A DNA stretch of 64,000 nucleotides, taken from assembly GCA_023053685.1 (NCBI GenBank), contig JALIGW010000003.1:43346496-43410495 (forward strand). Direction: 5' to 3'. Shown here piece by piece: positions 1-9,638 of this stretch. A model generated the notes under the pieces. It was not told the DNA's origin. It worked only from the letters and a program-made list of their open reading frames with translations, and did not search any database. Positions within the stretch are counted from its first letter, which is position 1. Each line of letters begins with the position of its first letter. Made by a program: the position numbers and the translations under genes. This DNA is from Diadophis punctatus similis. Lineage: Eukaryota > Chordata > Lepidosauria > Squamata > Dipsadidae.

Positions 1-1190
1 AGCTGTTGGACAGTACTACTTGGTCTGTTGTGTGGATGTTTGGGTGGTTCAGGGTGGGGAATTTGTGGCAGGTGGGGGCGTGTTTTTGGGATTGTTATGT
101 GTGTTGGGCCTGGTCTTTGGGCGTTATGTGAATTTCGTTGTATGGGTATACTGTGTATATACATACAATGACAATAATTAAGTAATTAAGTAATATTTCC
201 AGCATAAAATTGAAAAAGCATTGTACATTTTAGATAATTTTTCTGGTGACATCGACAAAGCTACATCATTTTATAAAAATTATCTTCAGGCTATAACACA
301 TTGTAAATTTCACCTACATATTCTCTCATTGTAGAAAAGTAATCTGTGGTAACTTTTTTAAAATAATTACCTGTTTTCTCAACAGGGATATCATGTCCCT
401 GATAAACAAATTGGAATAATACCAATGAAAGGTTTTTTTTTGTATTGCCACATTGTCCATTAACACAGTATCTCCCTCTTGAAGTTTCAGTATTGTTTTT
501 GTTTTTGTTTTCTTAATTTATACACCAAGCATTTCTCTGGTTTATTTGCAAATTCAAAATCATTTTGCTTTACATAGTTTATTTTTATTTTTATTTCTTT
601 TACCATTAACATTAACAGTTGTTGCTGTAAATGCTTAATTTGGTGAGAAATATTTATGTTCCCTGGAGATTTTTTTTTAATTCTTTTTTTTTATCTCATC
701 CAAAATAACCTATATTTTTTCTTGGCTCTTCTGTTTAAGTAGTGCATTATATTGTATGAAATATACTAACAGAAAAGTTTTATTGGAATGCCAAACAATT
801 AAATAAATAGAATTCTTTTATTAAGTGGACATTGTGTTTAAATAGACACATTCATAGAAGATTGACAGGTCTTACTCTCTTACTCTCTTTGCCAATTTTT
901 TTTGGCATGTTATAAGCTTGAAGCCCAATTTCCTCTTTCCACAATGATTCTCATTACCAGAAGAAAATTAATTTGATCCTTAAGGCAATATAAGTAAGAC
1001 TTTCTTTTTAGGGAAGCTATTCAGAAGAGGGAACTACTGGTGTTTTATGTGGCAATGACTTAATACTTTGTTCATACCAAATTTTTGTATGATCTGAATT
1101 CCCCAAAACAGGACTACACTGCCTACACACTAGAATTCACACTTTTCAATTGTTGTGATGCAGTAAGAAGAACTGTTTTAAATATTTCAG
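1..1190. other. AT-rich intergenic DNA
   Basis: No open frame resembling a protein, no inverted termini and no recognisable repeat family were seen. The stretch is AT-rich with many T-runs and looks like ordinary, old intergenic sequence. Confidence 0.5.
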
Positions 1191-1492
1191 TTAAGACACT
1201 GGGATTGTCAACCAGAAGGTTGGCAGTTTGAGACCCAAGTACCGCGCGATGGGATGAGCTCCGGTCCTTGTCCCAGCTCCTGCCCACCTATTAGTTCGAA
1301 AGCATGCAAATGCAAGTAGATAAATAGGTACCACTTCAGTGGGAAGGTAGTAGCATTCCGTGCATCTTTGACATGTTGTCATGCTGGTCACATGACCACA
1401 GAAATGTCTTTGGACAATGCTGGCTCCCTTGGCTAGGAAATGGAGGTGAGCACCGTCCCCTAGACTGCATAGGAGTAGCCTTTATCTTTATT
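1191..1492 (+). repeat. Sauria-type tRNA-derived SINE, diverged copy
   Basis: The sequence follows the copy at 29971-30318 closely: a degenerate tRNA-like head (AAGACACTGGGATTGTCAAC), a body with GCAAATGCAAGTAGATAAATAGG and GTGGGAAGGTA, then the 'GAGCACCGTCCCCTAGA' block. The Bov-B-like 3' tail is shortened. It is non-coding and would have been transcribed by RNA polymerase III. The family name comes from recalled Sauria SINE features and not from a search. Confidence 0.7.
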
Positions 1493-1999
1493 ATCGGTAT
1501 ATATACAAGCACTTCAACTTATTCATCTGTTCCAAAAATATATGCACCAATATATTAGAGGGAAATGGTTTGAAAAACATTAATATTAAGAAAGTATGCC
1601 AAAAAAAGTTCACATAAGGCAACTATAACTCACAAAATATTACAACTTATTTTTTCCCAGCGGTTGTCCAGTGCAGTAATTAATAATGCTACAGTGTAGC
1701 CTTCTGTTTTACACATAAATTTTAATATGCTAATGCTCTTCCTGATAGGTTCTCAGTCTTTCTACCTTCCAGTTTCTAAATGCCCTTTCTCCATGGCTTT
1801 GGGCGGTATTCTGAAAATGGGTGCGTTTTTTACTCCAGCACTGGCTTCAATCTTGTATGAATAACCAGAGGTGCAATAGTTATTGGCCACTTAGATGGAG
1901 AAGATGCAGTGTGGATTATGAGGGGTCACATGCTATGGTGAAAAACAGATCCGTTAGGGCTTTTGTATACTTAATCTCTAATATTTAGAACTGTAAAGT
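1493..1999. other. Intergenic DNA, nothing recognised
   Basis: No coding potential, palindrome or repeat family was seen. Confidence 0.4.
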
Positions 2000-2790
2000 C
2001 ATTGAATCATATGACTAGACAAGATCTTTAGGCCGTCAAGCCGAACCACCTGCTCACTTGAGGAATTATCTCTAATAGATGGCTATCCACATCTATCAAA
2101 GAACAGTGCATTACTTTTTCTGGCTAATTGGTTTCATTGTCCAATGGTTCTTTCTGTTATGAAGGGGTTCCCCCCCCCTAATAATTCTGCCACAATTTCC
2201 CTTCGTATTGCTTGAATCCTTAGTTTGGGTTCTGCACTCTGCATGGCATCCTTTCATATCGCTATCATATCTGCGCTGAATCTTCTCATTTTAAGGCTAA
2301 CTTTTCCCAGTTCTTCTACTCTCTTTTCATAGGATTTAATTTCCAGTCCTCTGATCTTCCTCATTCTCGGAACGTGTTACAGCTCGTGTAAATCCTTTTT
2401 AAGGTTCCCAGAACAGAATCACGATTTTGCACGCTTTGCATGGTTTGACAACTATACCTCTATTGCTGCAGCTTAAAATGCTATTTGCCATTTTTTTTGC
2501 AACCTCATCATATTGCTGATTTAAATTTGTGTTGTAATTGAATGCAGTTCCAAAATCTTTTACACAAGCCAGATAGCCCCCTCCATCTCATTTGATTCCT
2601 GTCTCCTACAGGAAGAGCATTACGTTTCCTTTTGTTAAATTTCATTCTATTATTTTCATTCGTGTATTTTGATACATGCAGAGCTCAGGATTGTATCCCA
2701 TTCAATGCCTCATTTCAGTTTGATAAAGATGAACAGCCCCAGTATGAATTTCAAATCAGCTATATATCCATTTGATTCTTATGCCATCTA
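2000..2790 (-). repeat. Old CR1-type LINE fragment
   Basis: Read on the minus strand, this has the layout of a decayed CR1 3' half. The 3' end lies near 2010-2090 ('CATCAAGTCCAACC'-like text). Further in are counterparts of the block that on the plus strand reads 'TTTTCCCAGTTCTTCTACTCTC' and of the 'AAAATCTTTTACACAAG' region. No frame is open. Boundaries are approximate, and the divergence suggests an old insertion. Confidence 0.5.
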
Positions 2791-4225
2791 GCCCATACTT
2801 GATTCCCCTGCTAATCAGAATGTCACAGGGAACTTCTTCAAAAATCAAGATATATTACATTTGTCACATTCCACATTTTACCGAGGAAGCTCTCCAATTA
2901 AAAAGGGAGAGAATGTTAGACTGGCAAGACTTGTTCTTAACAAATCCATGCTTTCCAGTGTACACATATAAACATACACACAGAGAGAAGGAACATATAT
3001 ACACTATGCCTGATCAGAGTCTCACAAACATATGCCAGAGCACTGGTGCATTTTCTGAGGTGTTCTAAGGAATGATATGAGACTGATGAACAAGGATAAC
3101 TAACCGTAGCTAAAGGCTATGAATCTAGCTGTAACTTTTCCTTCATTTCATATGGCATCAGACTGGTCATTTCATGTAAGACATTTACAGTATATCCACC
3201 CATGTTATTTCATCTGGATTCGATTTTAAACAATAGAAAATAGCTTTCTGATGAAAATGTCAGAATGCAAGCTTTGCAGGTCAAGTAGAGCCATACACAA
3301 TTGGCTGAGTTTTCATATTTTTTCTAGTGCTGAGTAGAAACACTAGAAGGCTTGAACTGAAAATCAGGCCACTGATTATGCTTTGATTTAAGCCACCCAA
3401 ACTGGGAAAGCTATCTTTGCACAGTACTAAAAAACAACAACCAACCACTAGAATAATATGTATCTTGTTTTTCCCTTCAGTCTGGCTTTATAAAAGAATA
3501 ATTGCATTTTCCTTGATCAACTGCAATGTGCAGCAGCCCTACTGAGAAGATTGAAAATGGCAAAGCTCTGGATAGTTTTTTTTGTCACTGAAACATGTAT
3601 TTATGGAGCAATTTGATGTTGGTCAGATCCAAGTGGGAAGTGAGAGTCCAATACATTATTCCCCATTAAATGCCTAAAGACCCCATCTGCACATGATATT
3701 TGTCCTGATCTAGGATTGGCACAATGGTTCTGTGTTCCCACAACATCCTGGAGCTTCTGCAGTCTTTCAGCAAAGCCAATTAAATTCCAGCTGAGTATTT
3801 ACACAGTAAGAGCTCTAACCTTTACATTTTCTCTTTTAAAAAGAAGGAAATTGTCAATAATTTCTGTGTGGCTTGGCAGAATTAAATGAAAATTATACTC
3901 CCCAAAATTGACTCTTCTGGGGAGTCTTATAGAGGGCTAATATTTCATTTATCCAGTTATTTTAAAATGTGAGTTAGAGAAGGGCTTGCACATGGGAAGG
4001 TTAAATTGCATGCATGAGACGTCATGGATCCCTTCTAATCCCTTCTCAGAGCAGGAACTGAACTACAGCATCTCAGACAGGGCTAGCAATCTCTGCTTCA
4101 ACACATTCAGAAACAGGGAATCTAAATCCTTGGCTAAGTCATTTGTTTCACTGTTCAGCTGGAATCTATCTTTCTATAACTTTCTCTAACTCTAGCTAAT
4201 GTACGTCTTGCACTCTGAGACAATT
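2791..4225. other. Intergenic DNA, nothing recognised
   Basis: Only short chance frames are present. I see no repeat family, terminal repeats or RNA gene. Confidence 0.4.
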
Positions 4226-5100
4226 TAATTTAATTAATTTAATTAAATGGATTTGTATGCCGCCCAACTCCCAGGGGACTCTGGGCAGATCACAGCATAT
4301 TCGAATCCATTACAACAAATATAAAATACAATAATTAAAAAACATACAAAAGTTAAAAGAATCTCATATTCACAAAACAAGGGGGGAGACCCATATCTAA
4401 TCTAGTTGGTCTCACTTTCATCCCGCCTGCCGGATGAAAACCTGGAAGAGCCAGGTTTTTATTGCTTTACGGAAGGCCAGCAGGGTGGGGATGGTCCTGA
4501 TCTCCGGGAGAAGCTGGTTCCACAGGGAGGGAGCTCCCACAGAGAAGGCCCTCCCCCTCGGCCCCACCAACCGACATTGTTTGGTCGATGGGACCTGGAG
4601 GAGGCCAACTCTGTGGGCCCTGACCGGTCGTAGGGAGGTATGCGGCAGGATGCGGTCCCGAAGGTAACCTGGCCCTGAGCCATGTAGGGCTTTAAAGGTA
4701 ATGACCAACACCTTAAATTGGATCCGGAGACTAATGGGCAACCAATGCAGCTGGCAGAGGATCGGTGTTACGTGGGTGCATCTGGGTGCACCCACCACAG
4801 CTCGCGCAGCTGCATTTTGCACCAATTGCAGTCGCCGGACACTCTTCAAGGGTAGCCCCATGTAGAGCGCATTGCAGTAATCCAGCCGTGAGGTGATAAG
4901 GGCATGAGTGACTGTGAGAAGTGCCTCCCTCTCCAAGTAGGGTCGCAATTGGTGCACAAGACGTACTTGTGCAAAGGTCCCCCTAGCCACAGCTGAAAGA
5001 TGTTGCTCCAATTTTAGCTGTGGGTCTAGGAGGACACCCAAATTGCGGACCCGTTCTGAAGGAGCTAATTTCTCCCCCCCAAGAACCAAGGAGGGACAAT
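4226..5100 (-). mobile_element. 5'-truncated L2 LINE with 3' UTR
   Basis: Read on the minus strand, the C-terminal coding part of an L2 LINE is followed by its 3' UTR. The UTR contains the block that on the plus strand reads 'GCCGCCCAACTCCCAGGGGA' and ends in A/T-rich repeats at 4226-4260. The copy is truncated near 5100, inside the reverse-transcriptase gene, as usual for LINE insertions. It shows fewer decay signs than the other L2 pieces here (19515, 21220, 60430). Confidence 0.85.
4418..5089 (-). pseudogene. L2 reverse transcriptase, C-terminal 223 residues, truncated
   Basis: An uninterrupted frame of 223 residues encodes the thumb and C-terminal region of an L2/CR1-group reverse transcriptase. 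Landmarks are RNLGVLLDPQL, SRLDYCNALYMGLP, LQLVQNAAARAVVG and LHWLPISLRIQFKVL. The catalytic YxDD part and the endonuclease lie upstream and are missing, so the piece cannot act alone. The frame has no stop across 670 bases, which points to a fairly young insertion. The Met at 5089 is simply the first in the open stretch and not a real start. Confidence 0.85.
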
Positions 5101-5204
5101 ACAGGACTTGTCCTTTGTGTGATCTCCCCTGTCCCTTCGGCTATATGAAGAATATCCAAATCCAAATAGCCAATTGATACATGAAGAACGCTATCACATC
5201 TCAT

Positions 5205-5530
5205 AATTCCAATCATCTTTTCTCCAGGCTAAACCTAGTCTGTTCTTTAATCTCTTTTCAAAGGATTTAGTGCCTTACCTCCGGTTTATCTTTGTTGCAC
5301 TTTGCTAAATTTGTTTTAATTCTGTACCCAGTACTGGGTTGGGAAGAGAATTCAGGATGGAGTCTTGACAATGTAAACGGGAGAAAAATAATTATTTCCT
5401 CTTCTTACACACAATCTATTGATGAAGCCTAAAACTGCATTTGCCTCTTTTCTGTCTTCTTTCTGCTGCTTCATTTTTCCAGTCTTTTAGTAGTCTAGGA
5501 CTGCTCTTCAGCTATACTTAAGGAGAGATT
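5205..5530 (-). repeat. Old CR1-type LINE fragment
   Basis: Minus-strand similarity to the same old CR1 region seen at 2000-2790: plus-strand 'TTTTCTCCAGGCTAAACCTA', 'TTAATCTCTTTTCAAAGGAT' and 'CTGCATTTGCCTCTTTTCTG' in the same order. No open frame. Boundaries are approximate. Confidence 0.5.
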
Positions 5531-6538
5531 TATGGCCTTCTATTGAGACATTTCTCTTTCCTTAGCAGAGGACAGCTCTCTCTCGCTTTCTTTGGTCTCA
5601 GATTCATGCCTTGTTTGACCCTAACACACTGTAAACTTCCAGACAATGAGGAAGATGAAGTAGCAGTTCTTCTGAAAATTAGTATCAGAAACTAAATCTC
5701 GCCTTGCTCCATTCTTTAGAAGAAGTTTAAAAATGTGGATTTTTTAAAAGAAGAAACTTTCAAGTTCAAGTTTATTCTTTTTATCTTACATTGATCCCAA
5801 GCCAGTTAAACTGAAGTAGTTTAATTAAATCCTATTTTAACTTAGTATCAAATAGATTTACATTTTAAGCATTTCAACTTAACTAGGCAGTGGGCTGAGT
5901 TCACCCTCTTTCACTTATTGTTTTTCAATACTTATGCTGTCATCTATTTACCTTCCCCATCCCTTTTCTCCTGCTCTTTGAACATTTTCCAAACAGAACT
6001 TATAAATAATGGCAAAACATAAACCTGAATGATACGCTAGTTCCTCAACAGAATTTTCAGGTGATACATTTTAGAAGGTCTCACCAATGATAAGTTTTGA
6101 ATGAGGTTCACTTCCCTTGTATTTGTAATTCTGGCAAAATAGGTAGAAGTTGCTGTAGAAGTTAGTTGCTGTATCGATATTCTATGCATTGGGTTTATGA
6201 ACTCAATTTTTTATTTCGTCAAAAGTATGTTATAGCTACCTTATAAATAAGGCATATTATTATTTCTTCAAATTGTTTGGAATGTAATTTGCCCTAACAA
6301 AAAGAGATTAGTGACATCTTAAAGATTAATACATTTATTAAGGCATAAGCCAGTAATGGCAAACATATGACATGTGTGTCAAGGGTGGCATGTCTTGACA
6401 TTTTGGGTGACATGTCAGAATTCTCCAGTGCCCAACAACTATTCACCCTCCTTGAGTTGCCAAACAATGAATACAAACTCAAGAAAATATGAGATCCTGC
6501 ACCACCCAATGCTTAAAATGGGTTCTCATCATCCATAT
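5531..6538. other. Intergenic DNA, nothing recognised
   Basis: No gene, terminal repeat or simple-sequence block of note. AT-rich. Confidence 0.4.
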
Positions 6539-6546
6539 CTTCAGAC

Positions 6547-6715
6547 CAGTGGTGGGTTTTACTTACCTTTGCTACCAGTTTGAGAACAGGAGTGCGTGAG
6601 CACTTCATGCATGCGCAGACGTCAATGATGATGTCCGGGCGGGTGGGAGGAGCCTCCCGCCACCGCTGCTACCGGTTCATCTGAACCGGGCCAAACCTGT
6701 AGAAACTCACCACTG
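6547..6715. mobile_element. hAT-type MITE, family B, short copy (169 bp)
   Basis: The element begins CAGTGGTGGG and ends with the near-inverse CTCACCACTG. It is flanked by near-identical 8-mers: CTTCAGAC at 6539-6546 and CTACAGAC at 6716-6723. An 8-bp duplication with CAG...CTG termini fits the hAT superfamily. The interior is GC-rich and non-coding. Two longer relatives sit at 38298-38635 and 44343-44670. Confidence 0.8.
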
Positions 6716-6723
6716 CTACAGAC

Positions 6724-7223
6724 TCATGATTTGTGGTGACATGAAAGAGAGAGGAACTTGAAAAATGCAATAGGTACATGGCAGTCACAAAGATCCGTTG
6801 CCCTCCAGTTGTTGAACAGGGTGATAGTTTTGTGACGCAAAGCTCATTTTCAAGGCACAAGCACAGAGGATATCTGCAACCAGTCTCCAAAATGAGTGCA
6901 CTATCGGCAATTGTATGAAAACAGCTTTTGTGTACAAGAAGTGCACTGAATTATAACTGAATATGTCAAATATTTGTTTCTCTTTGGTTTGGAGTGGGGT
7001 GAGGTGTGTGTGATGTGCCAGTAGGGTCAAGTGACACATTTTTCTAGGTTTTTGACATCCAAAAGGTGTATCATCACTAAAATACGTTCATATGGACTAC
7101 AACCATTTCATCCAATGCAAATAATATTATCCTGGCCCAAGGAGAAATAATGTCATGATATATCTATCATGGCAGGGGGGTGCAGAAAAATATGGAAAGT
7201 GACAATTACATTATTAATAGTGG
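6724..7223. other. Intergenic DNA upstream of the DIRS element
   Basis: No coding signal or repeat was recognised. Confidence 0.4.
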
Positions 7224-7238
7224 CCATTCTCCATTGGA

Positions 7239-7355
7239 GGTTGAAGCCAGCATTCAGTGAGGGTTGTCCACAGCCAATCACATCAAGGGCTGAGTCTGTC
7301 AATCAAAAACTGAGCCTCTGTCCTCCTCCTCCTTGGATATTGGCCCAGTTTAGAC
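7239..7355 (+). repeat. Left inverted terminal repeat of DIRS
   Basis: Starts GGTTGAAGCCAGCATTCAGT and ends GGCCCAGTTTAGAC. Its reverse complement is found at 12916-13032 with the same 117-bp length and near-complete identity by eye. The outer 15 bases (7224-7238) differ from the right end, as expected for DIRS termini, and are represented in the internal complementary region. Confidence 0.93.
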
Positions 7356-7931
7356 TCAGCCCTTCAAAAAGGCTAGACGTGGATTTACACCTCTCTGACT
7401 GCTTGCTTCAACTGTAAGTTTAAAAAAAAAAAAACAGAAAAATGCATGAGGATTGACTTAGTTAAGAAAGGAAAAATAACAACAGTTAAGAAACTGTTTC
7501 CTTCTCCCGTCCCCAGGCATTAACAAATCGCCACTTGTGGCTGTTAAACGCCTCAATTCCAGCTGCCCCCCTCTTCCCCCTCTGCTCATTGTCTGGGGAA
7601 AGGGCTTGCAAGCCCTGAGGGGAGCGTTGTTTGCCATCGGCCGGTGCTTGCACTCCGATGAGGCTGGAGGGACACTCCCTTACCAAAGCTCCTAAGGAGC
7701 ACAGACAGGGGAGAATTCAAGACTCACAGATTGTATTTCTGGTAAGGCCGATCTTGCGGCCGGCTTCTTTTAGCCTGGAGACTCGGCGGCGCGGCTTTTA
7801 AGCTCAGCGCCGGCCAATCTTTTCAAATTTGGCTGTTTTTCCTGCCCTTTCGCCTCCTGAGCCGGTCGCCATCTTGGGAGCGCAGCGCCATCTAGCGGCG
7901 CGCGCAACTCGCTATTTTTAGCTGATTCACG

Positions 7932-9638
7932 ATGGCTGAGGCTGGGAAGGCTCCGGCGAAGCCGAAGAAGCCAGCAAGAACGCAGAAAGGGCCCGATTCT
8001 GGGGAGGAGATTACTCCTGCCCCGATAGAAGCCAAGCAGCCTAAATCGACCCAAGGGTCTAAGGCTGCAGAACGCGACAAGAGGAGGCGTGATCGGGCGC
8101 TACAGCGCATAGTGGACAGGGCGGATCAGCAAGAGGAGGCCATGGCACCTCCAAAACACCAGGTAGTGATCCAGGCCCAGGTCCACAATCTGGATGCCCC
8201 AGCTCCTACACTCTTAGACCCCAATGTCTGGGGGGAAGGAGGCCTGGTCTCCTCTGCCCAGGGAAATCCCCAAGAGATTGCTACTGCATTTGGACCAGAT
8301 ATCCCTGTGGCCTCTGCTCCCACCATAGACTGGACACAGGCGGCTAGGCCCCCTGCTAGTGTGGCCTCCAGCTCCCTGACTTCTCAGGCAGGCCCTTCAC
8401 ATCAGCCTGATCAGCCAAGCTGGCAGATGGTCATGGCAGCAACAGTGCAACAGTGCCTAGCTGGATTCCAGCAAATACAGGCCTCTGCTCAGGCCATTCC
8501 ATCTAGGCCTTCTAGTCTTGCACATTCTCAGTCCCTCAGGGGGGCAGCCATTGCTGAAGACTCATCTGATGATTCCAGTGAGGATATCAGACCTGCCACC
8601 CTGGAAGAGGGTGAGTGTGATCCCACAGCACTATCAGAGGATGAAGGCCTCGCTCCAGAACAACCCACTTCAGTGGGCTTATTCCCACCTGCCTTATTCA
8701 AGTCGTTACTACATAAGGCCAGGAATCTAGCAGGCCTGGCCTCTGCTCCAGTAACAACAGATGCTGCGACTTCTTCATCCAAAGTTCCGGTTTTTGAAGA
8801 ACAGGTGACAGAGCTGGATGTTATTCCAGCGCCCAAGATATTCCTGGACAACGTGCAGCGACAGTTCGTGGCTCCAACCTCAGGACCAATGCCTTCCGCC
8901 CAGGACAAGAGATTCTTTAATACGGCGGCTGAACTGACGGGTCTACTCTCCCCTCCATCGGTGGATGTTCCGGTAGCTGCGCTCCACTCTCCAAATCCCA
9001 TACCGGGGGAAGCTGAGGAGCTCCTGAAACCGGATGATCGTCGACTAGAACAACTCCTGCTAAAGTCCCACCATGCCTCGGCCTGGGCGGTTCGCGCTTC
9101 CTGCTCTGCATCCTTCTTTGCCAGATCGTCTCTCTTGTGGCTGCGCCAGCTCCAGGAGTGGATCCCCTCATCAGAACTTCGCATTCATCAAGACCTCAAT
9201 AAAGTCATAGCTGCAACTCAATTTACTGCTGATGCTACACTCAGGGCAGCACGCTTTTCTTCAAAATCCATTGCGGCTGCCACTGCAGGTCACAGGGTGA
9301 ACTGGCTCAAGAACTGGACTGCCGATGCTCGCCAAAAATGGCGCCTGGCATCTAAGCCGATTGCGGGTCAATCCCTTTTTGGGGAGGTTTTAGACCCGTT
9401 ACTGGTGGAGTCTAAGGATCGTAGGAAGGTCCTTCCAACTTATAACAAAAAAGGTTCTTTCCGTCATAACCCATATCCTAGACGGCCCTTTCGATCAGCT
9501 GACCAGGGTTCCAATCTGCCCCGAACCCCAGGTCAGTATGGCCAAAGGTCCTTTTACCAGGATAGAGCGGCCAGGGGCAGATCTTACAAACGTCCCTATA
9601 GGGGATGGGGTAACAAGTTTTCCAGACGAGGCAAATAA
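7932..9638 (+). CDS. DIRS Gag-like protein, 568 aa
   Basis: First open frame of the DIRS element; by position it is the Gag-like protein that would package the element RNA. The start ATG (ACGATGG) has a good vertebrate initiation context. The N-terminus is rich in Ala, Lys and Pro with a basic stretch (ERDKRRRDRALQR, about residues 47-60). An acidic serine-rich segment follows (EDSSDDSSEDI, about 214-224). The C-terminal 60 residues are rich in Arg, Gly and Tyr (RGRSYKRPYRGWG) and could bind nucleic acid. I see no CCHC zinc knuckle, which fits DIRS Gag. The frame is intact across 1.7 kb and overlaps the RT frame by 101 bases in a different frame. Confidence 0.85.
   Translation: MAEAGKAPAKPKKPARTQKGPDSGEEITPAPIEAKQPKSTQGSKAAERDKRRRDRALQRIVDRADQQEEAMAPPKHQVVIQAQVHNLDAPAPTLLDPNVWGEGGLVSSAQGNPQEIATAFGPDIPVASAPTIDWTQAARPPASVASSSLTSQAGPSHQPDQPSWQMVMAATVQQCLAGFQQIQASAQAIPSRPSSLAHSQSLRGAAIAEDSSDDSSEDIRPATLEEGECDPTALSEDEGLAPEQPTSVGLFPPALFKSLLHKARNLAGLASAPVTTDAATSSSKVPVFEEQVTELDVIPAPKIFLDNVQRQFVAPTSGPMPSAQDKRFFNTAAELTGLLSPPSVDVPVAALHSPNPIPGEAEELLKPDDRRLEQLLLKSHHASAWAVRASCSASFFARSSLLWLRQLQEWIPSSELRIHQDLNKVIAATQFTADATLRAARFSSKSIAAATAGHRVNWLKNWTADARQKWRLASKPIAGQSLFGEVLDPLLVESKDRRKVLPTYNKKGSFRHNPYPRRPFRSADQGSNLPRTPGQYGQRSFYQDRAARGRSYKRPYRGWGNKFSRRGK

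Noticed and set aside
7892..9184. Several minus-strand frames opposite DIRS gag
   Set aside because: Shadows of the GC-rich gag frame; no homology or start context.
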